Assembly: GCA_963969595.1 (NCBI GenBank)
Contig: OZ018410.1
Span: forward strand, 34,735,413-34,799,412
Source of the DNA: Neckera pumila
Lineage: Eukaryota; Streptophyta; Bryopsida; Hypnales; Neckeraceae
Reading direction: 5' to 3'
DNA length: 64,000 nt
Below are positions 33,212 through 46,440 of the stretch, piece after piece. The translations under genes were made by a program, and so were the position numbers. Position 1 is the stretch's first letter. Every line of letters starts with the position of its first letter. The notes beneath the pieces were generated by a model. It saw only the letters and a program-made list of their open reading frames with translations, was not told the DNA's origin and made no database searches.

Positions 33212-36200
33212 CTATGATGAAGGCTCCAGACAGAACATGGGTTCATCAGCTGGCCACCCGTACTTTTGTAATAGCGACAACACGACGCCGTTAGTCCACC
33301 CAAATCCCGTCTGCAAACACAAACAAAAACCACTCTTTTTAGTGGGAGCATGCTCAAATATTCAGAACAAACAAGAATAACATGATGCAGCCAATGCCGT
33401 CTTTGCTACTGAATCACACTCCTGTGTTTCAAATTTGCATGAGCCACCATCCATTCATTACCATGGTAATCGTTAATAGTGTTCAATCGTGCTAAATACA
33501 AGAGTCTAGAAAGGACACCATAACTCAAAAAGAGGCCAAGATTATGAGCTATTATCTTGCTCTCCATATTCAATGCTTTGGTTGTTATTTCCTTAGAAAT
33601 GGACTCCAATGACGTCTTGTATAATGCAATGTTGGTTTCTAATCTTCAAGACTAAACTAGTTAAATGTCCAGAAGCTGAAATAGAAGGTTAAGATCATAA
33701 AAGTACCTGAGGATTGTACTCTCCACCACCTCCAATCTTCCCGCAACTGGTGGCGTCGTATTTCTCTATCATCTTGCCACCCTGCTGATAAGCCACAAAA
33801 TTGGAGCGAAGCCAGTTCCGGGAAATATCCATAGCCATCAACCTGCCTCTCGTAAGTCCACTTGCATCCAGACCTTCAATGATCATGTCGACCAGTGGAG
33901 CCCATGCGTTCGGAAAGTCCCTGCACATGATAAGAGAGGATTTTCACTCAACTTTGTTTCAAATGTTTCGCCAATTGATTCTTCACACAAATGCAGGGCA
34001 CCAACGAAGTAGAGTCAATAGCTAAATGGGGTGTTTAGGACATTAACTAGATGGAAGGTAGCTAACCTACTGCGTATCAGGTAACTAATGGGAAATTTGG
34101 CTTTCAAGTTAGCTAACTGCTCCTACTTGGTTGATGCAGGTGGATTTAACACTTCAAACCATTGGTATGAGTGCAACAAGCTTACTTTACCAGATTACCA
34201 ATTGCATTAATAGGTAGAAATAAATGTGATTCACTGCAGGTAGTTAGCAGGAACTATCACCGATTTGCTAACTGTCACAGTTCGAGCAATGCTGGACTTC
34301 AGTAACTAATTCCAACTTGGTTGGTGTGAGCGGGGCCAGAATGCTAAACCTTCCAGTAAGTAAAATACGCTCCCATTGAGAAATTGAGATGGAATGCGAG
34401 GCTCACCATTGTTGGCCTGTGTTCCTGATGGAGGTTGCAATACCAGCTGGTTGTACCAGCGCAGAAATTTCCAGTGCGTCAATCACCATCTCTTTCCTCA
34501 CGTCTCCTGGGAGAGCACAAATAAAATCAGTTGCAGGCTCATTAGTATGACAGCCTGAAGTCTCCTAACCGTGAGCCAGCATCGATCATCTTGCAGATGA
34601 AGAGAAATAACTTGTGAAGGGTGAACCTAGGAGCTGCGCAGTACCTTTAGGTAAAACCCCAGCCCAAAGAGGGATAAAATTCGAGGCATATGTGCGCCTC
34701 TTCTGCTGCCACTCATAAACAATCTGCAGAAGCAGTTTGGAATCCTCCAGTAAGCAGCTTGTTCTGAAGATAGATGAAAGCAATTAAGACGTCCCGAAAG
34801 GGAGCTAGTCTAGCCTTTTCCCCCCTTGTCTACTCTTTGCAACAGGGAAAAAGAAAAAAAAGAAAAGATAGTAGTCATTTCAGGAGACTCACGGTTCTAT
34901 TGTCTGTTTCGCTCAAACTACAACCCTCGTGGGACAGCCAAACATCAAACCACTGGCCCTTCTTCCGGCTCCAGTGAATTCTCTGAATCGCTCTCTGGCG
35001 ATCCTTCGCCGCAATCGCAAACCGAGTCTCAACAGTGTGATTGCCAAGTATCTTTGCGAAGTACTCAATATTCTTCTCCATCTGATCACCCAGACATCCA
35101 AAGGGACAAAATTGAGTACTCTGAAAAAACAAATACCGAATTTTAAATCAGCTGGATACTTGGTCAATCGCCAAGGGAGGATCCCTTTACCTGGAAGAGA
35201 TAGGCATTCAGGTCGACAGGAATGATCATAGATGTTCGAAGAGTTCTCAAATTCTGTTGGTCCCTGCCAACAGAGAAAGATGGATATTGAGGACGGCGTT
35301 TAAGTAGTAAATCAACCAAGAGGCTAAAACAAACCAAATCTACTGAAGACAGGGCCATTACAGTCGCCGTAGGTAATAAAGTCGATGCTCTAGCAATGCA
35401 ATTTAGGACTTCTTTCGTGAGAATTTCGAAGATCTCAGCTTCCACATTACTCCCAAGTCTACAGAAACCTGAAACTATAGGCAACCAATGGCTACAATAA
35501 ATTTGAGGTACTTACTCCATCCATCGAGAACTGAAGTCCCAGCCGGACTCGGCAGCTGTCGCAATGTCATGATACAGTTGTGCTGCTCGAGTCTTGTTCA
35601 TTCCTCGCGTAACATTCATGTCCTGCACTCATGAGAGAATCATTGAAAGGTCAGGTGGAGCTTTTCCGGTAATTCACAGGCGACGAAAGAGAATTTTGGT
35701 TACTTATCCAATGCGCACTGTCAAATTCAATACAATGCCTAAGATAGGACGTGCATTCCAATTTTTCTTTGATCTGATCGACTAACACCTGACTAAGAAA
35801 GCAGAGTTTTGAATAAACCACAGCTCAACCCAGTGATCCAATCTTGTTAGCCCTATTTGCTGTTGTTCGCCTTTGCCAAATTCAAGTTTAAGCACGAAAT
35901 GCAATACAGAATGGGAGAAGAGCCCTACAATGGTAAATGATTCAGGCCGAGGAGTGTTCCAGTTAGCCCAGAAGCGGCTGAGACGATGCTCCTCACCACT
36001 GCTGTCCCGCACCCTCACCTCGTGCGGCTCTGAATCCAAAAATCACACTCAAATCAAAAAAACTCCCTGTGAAATTTGACTGGATCCAATCCAGTTCCTC
36101 AAATAGAATCTGATTTGTCACAGTTAACAAATCGTCACTTGTGAGTGACTTCTGAATTCTACTCACCTGAAGTCCAAAATGCGTGCTCCTTCAAAAGAAC

Positions 36201-38190
36201 TGGCAGAGCTCGCTTGAGAAGGCTCAGATTTCGCGTACTGCCGTACACAGCACGGACCATCATACTCAGCAATGGAGGTTGGCTGCATTGTCCAACGAAC
36301 ACCAATCTCAGCTGCCAGTTCCACACTTAAACTTGCACCACCCAAATCAACAAGACGGCAAGAGTGCTTCCAAGCTTAAAACCACGACACTCAAACCAAA
36401 AATGACAATGCAGCAAGAGAAAGACTCAATTGGATAGAATGTAACCCAGCAACTTGGGAGAAGCTTCGGCATTGTAATACCTCCGATTCTCGTAATACAC
36501 ACGAGCGCCGTTGGGCACAAAGCCGAATCGCTCCACAAGCTCCATCAAATTCTCAACCACTCCCTGTGCAGTGTCGGACATGCCGCTCACAAGAAGACCC
36601 CTGAATCACAGAATGCCAGCTCTAGTGAGTCAAAATGCCGGAATAACGTCCAGCAAACGCAGCTAACAATCCCTAGAAATACCAAACAAAGTCGCTTTTT
36701 GCAAAGCCAAAAACCCTGTCAAGAACTCGCAGCAAACTAGTTCAAGAATAGCATTTGCTGAACAAGAAGCTACGCTACGAGAGGCTCTGTCGCTTTCCGA
36801 GTAGCAACCTACTCAAACTTCGTCACATTCGCCGCAATTGTGGCCTCTGTAACTGAAAGGCTTCGGTGCAGAGCCGAGAAAGATACAACAGCAAATTGGA
36901 GGGGGAAGGTTTTTTGGTGGTTTACTTGATCACCCAATAGCTGTCCCAATAATACACTTCCTTGAACCGAGCGCCGGGCACCACCACGGCATGGTTGAGG
37001 GGCAGCAGCGTGTGCTTGTGGGGCTCCATCGCCACCGAAGGCGACACTTTCCGAGTGAGCTCCAGCCAGAGCTCGTGGATCTGGAGCGCCCATTTGCGCA
37101 CCGTCACGTTCTGCACGCGCGGCAAGAAATTCGTGGGATTTGAGTGGAAATCCTTAGGAGTGGTCGCGATCAATTCACTCCCGGGAACGTCGAAGTACTG
37201 CCCCACGAAATGCTCCAACACTCCTACAATACAGACAACCACGAGACAACCCATTTAGTCGAAAGGAACCAATTCTGTCACTGCGAAATCATCTCAAAAG
37301 AAAAACATTCCAAAACAGAGAGCCCCCTGGCTAGACTGAATTCCCATTCTCAGGAGATACTGCGAGCACTGCCAAACCTTTAAGCTCATCAAACAAGGAG
37401 CGCGATCGCAAACTTCTAACTATTGAACGATAGCGTCTACTACAGAAATTTCGGGAGATTATCCTGCAATCCAAGGACATCCATCACGCACGCAATCCGA
37501 TCTCCATACTCAAATCAATGGAACAATCTGAAAAAAATTTGAAAGGAGATATACACCCGGTAGTAACAGGTCCACAGTGAATCACGAGTTAGGGTTCTAC
37601 TCCTTTCTTGACAAAAACAGAGGAGGACGTTTGTGACTTGTCCAGCAGCCAATAATTTCGGTGAACTCGGGGACGAAGGCGACTAGCGGGATCACCCAGA
37701 AACTGGCGAATTTCAATTCCAAATAGCAAGATCGACCGAAATCTGAGAGAAATAGATCGATCAATCAGGAGGCATGGCGGGAGGATTGTGACTGACTACG
37801 CCGAAGCAACCCAACTCATTCGTAGTTGTTGTGCTTGGCATGGAATGCAAAAAAATTCAAGCTCGGGTGCGAATGGTCGTCGTCCAAGCGTGAGCACACA
37901 AACAAGGTGAAGCGAAGCGGGCAACAAACAGGGTGAAAAACGGAGGAATTATTACTTGGCGCAATGAGGTTGTTCTGCGCGCCGCGCGGCAGCGCGTCGA
38001 ACGCGCGCGCAGTCTCATTCACGGAGAATCGCAGCGGAATGTCCACGTAGTACTTGGGGTCGAAGCTCAAGTCGTGATCGCCGCCAAACGACGCGAGGGC
38101 GGCGGATTGCAGCGTGATCAGCAACGTCAGCAGCTTCGACACCCCGGTGGACACCACCATCTCGTCACACAACTCCATCTCCAGCCCCAT
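33212..38190 (-). CDS. TRE1: Trehalase (GH37 alpha,alpha-trehalose glucohydrolase), 12 exons, 589 aa
   Basis: Hydrolyses trehalose to two glucoses. Exons in transcript order: 37956-38190, 36926-37223, 36481-36600, 36167-36282, 35929-36029, 35516-35622, 35191-35263, 34893-35120, 34645-34723, 34407-34506, 33707-33920 and 33212-33310. All are GT-AG and in phase, giving 1770 bp. Trehalase signature 1 is PGARFKEVYYWDSY (161-174). Signature 2 is QWDFPNAWAP (485-494). The tail has GGGGEYNPQTGFGWTNG. Likely catalytic residues are Asp319 (ESGWDFSSRW) and Glu538 (IEKYD), by analogy with E. coli Tre37A from memory. The N-terminus has a hydrophobic stretch (about residues 15-35, LLTLLITLQSAALASF), consistent with a signal peptide or anchor and extracytosolic activity. 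Several in-frame ATGs start the gene (38190, 38178, 38163); the first is used. Arabidopsis TRE1 is slightly longer (626 aa). Nothing is broken. Confidence 0.96.
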
Positions 38191-38237
38191 AGCAAGCAAG
38201 CTTCCTCAATCTCACAAACACTCACACACCACACACA

Positions 38238-38262
38238 CTCAATACACTCAATACACTCAATC
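38238..38262. repeat. Short tandem repeat CACTCAATA in trehalase 5' region
   Basis: Three near-perfect copies of a 9-bp unit in the likely 5' UTR of the trehalase gene, next to a (CA)n-like tract. Confidence 0.6.
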
Positions 38263-38444
38263 TCAAGCACTCCACTCTTCCGATCACTCCCTGACCTGCT
38301 CGATCCTTCAATCGTCACCCCTGCCAGCGCTGGAATCACGAGAGAAATCGAGCTCTGAAGTGATCGAAAACTGGAAAAATCACGAGAACTCGCACAGGGG
38401 ATGGATGACGGATTGGGATCCTTGCAACGGTCTGCGCGTCCGTC

Positions 38445-38450
38445 TTTATA
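38445..38450 (-). promoter_or_regulatory. Candidate TATA box of trehalase gene
   Basis: TATAAA on the minus strand (TTTATA on +), about 255 bp upstream of the first ATG, which would give a 5' UTR of roughly 220 bp. Judged from sequence and spacing only. Confidence 0.4.
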
Positions 38451-38693
38451 GAAATTTTCTGGCCCCTCCGTCAGGGTGGCAGGCAGTCGATCGCCGCGAG
38501 CATGCCCGGTGGCAGCCAGCGCGCAAGCAGGCGGACCTCCGGGTCTGTCATGATGGGCGGGATGGGCGGGGCCTACCTAACTTAACTGCCGTGAAACTGA
38601 TCCAAATCCGGAACATTCACTGCACCTGCTTGCCTGCTCCTGAACTTCACTCCCTATTGCTAAGCTAGTTCCAGGTGATGGACGGAACTTCAG

Positions 38694-38716
38694 TCTTCTT
38701 CTTCTTCTTCTTCTTC
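38694..38716. repeat. (CTT)n microsatellite upstream of trehalase
   Basis: Seven to eight consecutive TTC/CTT triplets. Confidence 0.85.
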
Positions 38717-39640
38717 AGGACCGTAAGGTAAGAAGTAAAATGAGCAGTGATGACGGACTGAAATTGCCTTGTTGCAGCCAGGCAGGTCCCGCAGGACGGA
38801 CGGAATGAGCGCACAATAAAAGGATTCGCGACGATTCGAAGTTATCAACAGGAGCGAAGAACGCGAGGAAATTCAAAGGCAGGCATGCTACAGTTGCGGA
38901 GAGTCAGAGAGTCAGAGACCAGGAGAGGAGTCGGAAAACACGCAGTCTGCCTGCGGATGAAGTCGTTAGCCATGGCGGGGCCAGCGGGCCAGCCAGCCAA
39001 CCAGCATAACTGGAAGCAATAACTTCCAACATGGCCACATGCCCGGCACCGGCAGAAGACTGATGAGGAGCAGCGGTTTCACGGCAATCCCTCGCAAGTC
39101 GCAACTACCCATCACGCGGTCACGCCGGGGGTCGCTACAGGCACTACTTTCCCATTCTGCTTCGCAGTTTTCACGTGCACTGTCACCCCTCTTTACCCTC
39201 TGTCTGCCCCTCTCTTTAGACTGGAATTTCCTGCGCAGGCCACAGGCGGTCACACCCACAGTCCACACTTGACACTCATTCAAACTAACATGGAATACTC
39301 TCATCATTAGGTTGCCCTCAATGTGGCGACAGGTAGTTTCATAAACAACATTCACTTGCCTCAAAGAAGGCAATCCAAAGGGGAATCAAAAATCTCACCT
39401 TGAAGTAGGATAAGGCCGGACTTGATATTAGTTTGTGCGTACAAGGCATGCAAAAGTGAATAGTAGATAGTGCTTTGACTGTGCACCCTAAATGTGGTGC
39501 TTGATAAGTACTCCGTAATATTCACTACTAAACATGGCTTAGGGTTAGCTTACATGTATCGGTGGCCGGGCAATTGCACAGCAGCATAGGACTTGCTTCA
39601 AGGAAAAAATAGAGTTTGCACTTTCATGTAGATTCAGTGG
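38717..39640. other. GC-richer flank of trehalase, no gene recognised
   Basis: A 135-codon minus-strand frame at 38966-39373 and others overlap here, but none shows a motif. Probably upstream regulatory or intergenic DNA. Confidence 0.35.
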
Positions 39641-39684
39641 GTGTGGAAGGAAACAATTAATAAGTAACATGTATTAGATTCTCT

Positions 39685-39992
39685 AGTCTCCACCAATGAG
39701 GTTGTCCACCGATATTGGTGAAACTTCCACTCCTCCTTTCCCGCTTGCCCACCTTGGCAACACAATTGGTGAAGCCACTTTTGTCCTCTTGCTTGAATTA
39801 GTTGGAAACTTGCCCACCTAGCGAGCATGTAATGAGGCCCTTAGGGCCTCCTTTCATTTGAGTTGGGTGGGCAAAAAAAACACTAGAAGCCAAGAAGATC
39901 CCACCAATTGTCTTGCCGGCATGGGCAAGCAGAAAAGGAGGAATTCAAGTTTGACCGATCATTGGTGGACAATCCTATTGGTGGAGATTGGT
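39685..39992. mobile_element. Foldback (hairpin) element
   Basis: The left arm 39685-39770 ('GTCTCCACCAAT', 'GTTGTCCACC', 'CTCCTTT.C.GCTTGCCCA', 'CACAATTGGTG') is an inverted match of the right arm at about 39912-39992. The spacer is about 140 bp. A further inverted pair is 39837-39873 with 40107-40138 ('GAGTTGGG..GGCA'). No coding capacity; MITE or foldback-like. Confidence 0.7.
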
Positions 39993-40479
39993 CTACCTTG
40001 AAGGAATCAATATGTGTGCTTTTCTTACTCACTTATTTTCCATCACTGGGTCCATATGGAAGGACAATTGACTGAATAAACCCTATAGCTGACCTTGCAA
40101 AGTTTGCCTGCCCAACTCACATAGAAGGAGACCCTTATTAGGTTGAAACATTCCAAAAAAACAAATAAAAAACTTCTTTGTCAACGATTCTTTCAAAAAT
40201 CAAAACCAAGCTTGAAGAACTTAGCTTGTTGTATAAGGGTTAAATTTAGGAAGAACGGGTGGATGACCATGCAAAATGTCTTTTTAGAGTCAATTGATCA
40301 AATTCATGGTCAAGGAGGAATTAGAGGAATTTATTCAAAAATGATTGTTTGCACATTATTTGTAAGAAAAAGATAAATTGTCAAATTATCACAAAAAATA
40401 GATACAACAAGGTATAATGAATTATTAATAAATTAAAAATCATGAAAAAAATACTAAATTTGGTCATTTGTGAAGAGTT

Positions 40480-41691
40480 GATGGTGATCAAAATTCACTA
40501 AACGAATGAGCTCAAAACCATCTTCAATGCTCAGAAGTAAATACACTAGAGAGCACTATTTACACCCATGTGGAGGACATAAATAATATAGTTTTAGATG
40601 CCCTTTGGTAAGAACATGCACAAGAAACATTGTCAAGATTCCCTGTAGGCACTATAATGGAAATTCCCTCTGAGAATTTGGGTTTTATTGCTTTTTTTTT
40701 AGTATACAGGGAATGTAGTTCTTACAGGGAAATGTGAGACAGGGAATTTTGTGCATTTTTGAGGGGAAAATTGTGCATTTTTTAGTGCCTCTAAATCTAT
40801 TGAATTTGTGAAATTTAATATTTCAGAATGTAGATTTATGCCTCCAAAATCTAAGTTTAATGTAGATTTTAGCTTGCATAATCAATACAATTCATAGATT
40901 TTGAAAGCTGAAATCTGACAGAAAAGTAGATTATGAATTTCCAATCTTATGGATTTGTACCTATCAAAATTTCTTAGATTTCTAAATTGTACAAACTCTA
41001 GAAAAGTTAGATTATTGTGAAATCAATGAAATTCATTGCTTTGGAGATTACATGACAACTTACAATTCTTATATGTCCAACCTCACGGTACCCTTGCAAT
41101 TGATATGGGACAATTGCATCTTCTAAAATCTACCAAATATTAGGTGGAAACAACATTGACATGTAAGATGTATACAAAGTCTACCAATTTGAGTTGTACA
41201 CAGGGAATTTGGAGAGAATTTATGAAACTACTTGTAAAGAAAATTTATGATTTTCTCATGCATAGGAATTCTTTGAAGATCCCTCTATGGTGACAATAGA
41301 ACACAGGGAAACATGAAAATTAAGAGAAACTTGTAGGAAAAAATTACAGAACCTCCAAATTAGTCAGAGAGAACTGTAAGAAAGTCCACTATGATGCTTA
41401 CTTATTGTGGGAATAGACCTCAAAATTTTTAGCTTTAGATCATTAATTTTGGGTACTCCATAACAATAAAAACCCTTATACTTCAAAGGGTGACAAATTA
41501 GCAATATTGACTTTAAGATTAAAATGATTTCTTTGATTTTTGAGAAATAAGGGATATGATTACAATCAAGACAACCATCTCCAAAAAAAAAATTCAATTA
41601 CAATTGGGTTCATATTTCAAAAATTATACCAAGTGACAACTTTGTCATCTAAATGTGACAAAAAAAGGACAAGACTTTCTTGCAATCACCC
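40480..41691 (+). mobile_element. Family A element interrupted by a roughly 750-bp insertion
   Basis: 40480-40630 matches 51690-51830 and 41395-41691 matches the following part of the same arm, ending in TGCAATCACCC (41681-41691). The intervening 40630-41390 ('CAGGGAA'-rich at both ends) is absent from the other copies and is probably a later insertion whose ends I could not define. Confidence 0.55.
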
Positions 41692-42184
41692 AAATCCTCA
41701 ATTATTTATGTTTTATTAGTAGTTTAGTCAAACTATTTGTGAATGTTTGCTTGCTCATCAATCATTAAACAATGATAGTACAAAATAAATTCAACTACTA
41801 CATAGCATCATTTCTTACCTTCAAAGTCATAGGATTGTGATTGAAAGGGTTTGTCTATTGTAAATGAAAAAAGATGAGTGAGCATGAACAAGGTTGAATG
41901 GAAGAGAAATAACTGACTTTGCTTCCACTTTCGCTTACTTGTATAAATGAGCCTTTGCCACAGCAGTTAGAATATTGATTGTAGTTAGACTGCATACTTT
42001 ATTGTTTTCTTGGCTGAATGAAACATGTCTCTAAGAGAAGAAAAGTGAAAGGAAATAAATAAAAGCCACCACTGGAATAATGTCTAAATTATACAGAGTA
42101 TTTTTCTTCTTAGTAGAGCGACTTGCACCAAAGAGCTGCAAGTCCATTAGAATAACCATCCCTTATTTCGACCCCCATCCATAC

Positions 42185-42302
42185 AATATGTGCATGACTC
42201 ATCCATCCAAAATGTGCATGATTCATCCATCCAAAATGTGCATGATTCATCCATCCAAAATGTGCATGATTCATCCATCCAATATGTGCGTGACTCATCC
42301 AT
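42185..42302. repeat. 24-bp minisatellite, five copies
   Basis: Unit AATGTGCATGATTCATCC plus ATCCAA, nearly identical in the three central copies. Because 24 is a multiple of three it gives open frames on both strands, which should not be taken as coding. Confidence 0.9.
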
Positions 42303-45300
42303 AGTATTATATGGAGTATAAAATTAGGTAAGTTTCATCCAAAATTTGCTGAACCTAATCTTTCTTGGCGATTTCATCCTTTTCATTCCGTAGCAAGATT
42401 TGGGTGAAAATTCGCCAGAAGTTTTACTGAAAGGCTGCGCTGGTGACTAGTTTGAGTGTCTGCGGCTGAGTCCTCACGGTAGTTGTCGGCTCCACCAGCA
42501 GAGCGCCGGTATGGAGGACTGCATGGCCGCAGGTATTCGCGCGTCTATTAGTCACCCGCGTCGCTCCATCACTCCCGAGCTCGTCCCCACACGTGGCTGG
42601 CCGTGCGAGATTCGCCGCATCTCAAATCTAGATTCCATAGCCACCTCAAGTTCATTAACGAACGTCGATCGATTCACGGGCTCCACTCGTATCTCCGGTT
42701 GTAGGGAACTCGGGACCGGAAGTCAGAGTGATGAGTGAGTCCCGTTTGGCTGTTCTTGGCTACGTCTTGTCTTCATGTTTGACGTTGTCTTCAGTTGTCG
42801 ATCGCAACTTGCTATCGTACCTGCTTCCAGTACTGAACCCCATCACTACACGAAATAGAATCAATCTGATAGACTGATACCCACGTTACTTCCTCCATGA
42901 TCATCGAACTCGCAAACATCCAAAAAAAATCGAAACTATCTCCCCGATGGCATCTCCTCTCTTCCAATCCCGGAACAAAAATTGATTAGAATGTACGTAG
43001 AATCAGGCTCCCCTAGATGTCTCCTGTTCTAGGTGTCTTTTTGTTCGGGAGGTTACTGATTCTACGTTTATCTGTCCCTCAAAATTCATACTGAACTCTC
43101 TCTCTAATTACTGAACCTGGTTACCGTCCGATGTATCAATCAGAGTGAAAACTAAGGTCAAATTCGTTGAAGTAGTGAACCTCCACGACTTGGCCTGAAA
43201 CGTAAATTAATGTAGACCAGTTCTAGTTTCATTGTAAACCTACAGTAGTTGAATTGCGCCTCAGTTTGACGAAACTGACTTTCATACGTGCAGTTCATGC
43301 CGGTGCTTGAGTGTTTGACTGGACGCGCCATTGCGAGTTCCGGAGTTTGGTGCAAGCGTGGAAAGTAACGGAAGCTGCGAAGCCTTATCCGCACCATTTG
43401 GGATTCTGGGATTCTACCCTTTCCGGGGGTGGTTCAGTTGTTCTTCTCTGTGTACGGTAAAACTACATTAAACTACATTAAATTAGAACATCAACTTCAA
43501 CTTACCAATTTCTTAAAATTCTCCAGCAGATCACGGATTCCCGGGGCAGTCAGTCAACGCATGCGTGTGCCCACCTAGCCTCCGTCCATGTGGCCGCTGC
43601 CGCGCGTGACCGGCGCGTGGCATCATGATGCTTCACAATCATACGAGAGCACCTGCTCGCCTTCATGTCGCAGCTGCTGACCCAGTGCGGCACTTGGCGT
43701 TGTCCTTTCACGTAACTTCTTCATAAAATACAGAACTCTCTCCGTCTGATCGGAGATGCATGCATGCATACATGTTCTAGAAGAAACTGAATCACAGAAG
43801 TTTGGTTTGGTAGGGGTGGTTCGGTGGCCTTGAATTGAACATTCAAGACTTGAGTGTGGGACCATATATGGTTGTCAACATATCTTGTCAATTAGGTATG
43901 GCACATGAGTATTTTAACTGGTTTTGATGTTATTTTAATGAGATTTCAGCAGGGATTGTGTATTATTGCTGGGAAAGGATTTGCACGAGAGCGGTTTTGG
44001 AGGTTTTCCAAGAACCTAGATCGGCACCTTGTTCGAAGAGTAGCTGGCTCGGGGGTGGCTTGGGGGAGGCGCCTCTACCGTCGTAGTACGGGAGGTCTGG
44101 TAGTAGGTAGGGCATGATTTATCTTCAAAGACCGGAGTTTCTATCTATTTAGGGCATGACGGTCTGCTGTGGATAGGAGCATAACTGATACATCCTGTTA
44201 AGCATTGCCACACTGCAAGGCTAGCAAAAATTGACATGCTCAGGCAAGTGTCGCAGCTGTGACTACTAATTTGAAGACCCTTCCAACTACTGTACTTATT
44301 TTCCACTTTCTATGATCAAATGTATTGTGTAAATAATGAGTTGACCAATCACAATTCAAATGTAGGATAAAGTTGATTAAACTTTGATTTGGTTTGGTCA
44401 ATCAATACATAACATTGTTTACCAAAGCAAGGGTCTCTTTTGCATCCTTGAAAAAGAGACTCGACTATAGTAAACAAAATTGTTTTTACAAGACTCCTCA
44501 ACCAACTCCAATTCTCAAATTAACTCATTACTTTGTCCCTCAGTTCCAGATAATACCTTCCCAGTATGGGCAGAACAATTGCCTGGTGAAATACTTGGAG
44601 GGACCCCAAACACTTTTCACCCACTTTTGACAGCCAAGGTGTCAAACCTTCCTCCAACACCAGGGCGGCACAACATTGTTACTGTTACTTCAACATCATT
44701 CTTTGGGTGAAAATTAGTCCTACATGGGGAATTTCGTTAAAACGGTGGTATTCCAGGTGCCACTTTGACTGCGTGCCATTTTGACCATCTAGGATGTATA
44801 TAGATTTTGGAACGACCGGTCTGAACCATCTAGGACAGGTATAGATTTTAGAACAGGCGATTTGAACTGTAAAAGTGCCAAAGTTCAAGAATGGCGCCAT
44901 TTTAATGAAATTTGCCATCTACGCAGTAATGTTTCAACATGCACTAATTTCAAATACTGCGACTTCTGTATGTATCCTGGGAGATACTCCGGGCGTTCAT
45001 TAGCAAACACACGTTCAGATTTCTTCATCCCTGAGATTGCGATTCCAGTTACGGTTGGCGGCTCCTGGTGAGAGGGTGTTGCACTCCTTCCCAAGCAGCG
45101 TGACCTTTGTAGTTCGTGAAGGCTGCCGCTTGAGAATCACAAAGCCTGCGTCTTGGCAACCCACAGTGGGCCTGAGTGTGAGATGGCCACGGTGGGGGAT
45201 CACTTTTCTTATCCGCTTCAGTTTCGTCTTCGTTTTCGCCTGTTTTGGATAACTTTGTTCCGTTGCAGTCAGTTCCTTTGTTTTGTTGCATGGCCATGTC

Positions 45301-45551
45301 CTGTCAGTTCATTGTTAGCCGGTGCCTTTTGGAAAATAACTGGTTGGAGTGTGAAAATGGAGGATCCAAAACTAAACACAAAATTGGTAGGACCGGCAAC
45401 CAACCGGTCTGCAAAAATAAAAAGGTGGATATGTAGCCACTAAGCTGCTGCTATTGACATGAAGTTGTCAGATTTTAGCCCCTTATCATTTCAAATCGAA
45501 AGCTAATACCCATAGAGTTGGAGGTGGACATTTTTTTGAACAAGGTGGATA
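42303..45551. other. GC-richer intergenic island, no gene recognised
   Basis: Several 60-95 codon frames (for example 42511-42738 and 45037-45252) overlap on both strands without motifs or consistent splice structure. May contain gene fragments. Nothing can be named. Confidence 0.35.
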
Positions 45552-45620
45552 TTGCTTTAGGGTTCGTTGTTGAAGGGCTTAGAATGCTTTGACAAGACTT
45601 GTGCAAGAGGTGCAAATATT

Positions 45621-45783
45621 CACAAGGAGCTTTTTTGAGTTTCCCTGTGTCACTTTCCCCTACAAGAACGGCAATCTTGAGACTTTATCCTGTGTCACAA
45701 TCATGTGACACAGGGTAAAATCACAAGATTGTTGTTTCTCACAGGGGAAAGTGACACAGGGAAACTCAAAAAAGCTCCTTGTG
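45621..45783. repeat. 163-bp near-perfect inverted repeat (hairpin)
   Basis: The arms run 45621-45698 and about 45703-45783. The outer half ('CACAAGGAGCTTTTTTGAG' with 'TTTCCCTGTGTCACTTTCCCC') is essentially perfect, with a few mismatches toward the tiny loop at the internal ATGTGACACAGG/CCTGTGTCACA junction. It is flanked by direct copies of 'ATTGCTTTAGGGTT.GT.GTTGA.GGGCTT' at 45552 and 45784. Confidence 0.85.
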
Positions 45784-46120
45784 ATTGCTTTAGGGTTGGT
45801 CGTTGAGGGGCTTGGAGTGCTTTGACAAGGTGGGGGGAAGTATCGCTTTAGGGTTGGTGGTGGCATCCATTCCCTCCTCCATTGTCGTATTTACTTGATG
45901 TAATGAAATTCGGAGTTTAGTTTCAAGATTGCCATGTCTTTGAAAAAGGAGGATTGTAGCCTTTGCCAATTTGAAGTTGAAGGAAAGTAGCTAGTGAGAA
46001 TTTGATACCAGAGGAAATGAACCCAAAGATTTGAATAAGGAGAGGATGCACTTGGAAACAAAAACCGGTTACAAAGACGAAGCAAATTACTGGGGCAGCT
46101 CCAAAAACTTCTGGAACGCT

Positions 46121-46440
46121 GTTCCATGGTGGGCTAGCTGGAACTCTGGAACTGAGATTTGTGCCGCAGACAGAATAGAGTGGCCGAGTCCTGGAATGGA
46201 TTCACTGAATTCTCCGTCTGTTTCATATTCCTTTAAATTCCTGCTTTTGTTCAACTTTGTTCCATGGTGGGCTACAACTCTGGAAGTGAGATTTGTGCCA
46301 GATAGAATAGTCTGATTTCCTGGATTTCATTCACTTAATTCTCCGTCTGGCGTCTGTTTCATACTAGTATTCCTTATTCCTGTTTTTGATCAACTTTGTT
46401 CCATGGTGGGCTACAACTCTGCAAGTGAGATTTGTCCGCG
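46121..46440 (+). repeat. Tandem repeat, about 138-bp unit, 2.3 copies
   Basis: GTTCCATGGTGGGCTA followed by 'CTCTGGAA.TGAGATTTGTGCC' recurs at 46121, 46259 and 46398. A diverged continuation ('CTGTTTTCCTGCTGGAATTC', 'TCTCTGTCTGTTACTTAC') reaches about 46560. Confidence 0.8.

Noticed and set aside
38966..39373. 135-codon minus-strand frame upstream of trehalase
   Set aside because: No motif and no splice-consistent partner; Arg- and Cys-rich composition is typical of chance frames in GC-richer DNA.
42080..42304. Open frames on both strands over the 24-bp repeat (MCMIHPSK-like peptide)
   Set aside because: The repeat unit is a multiple of three, so frames stay open by construction on both strands.
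45037..45443. Overlapping plus-strand frames of 63-96 codons
   Set aside because: Three overlapping frames in different phases, none with recognisable domains.
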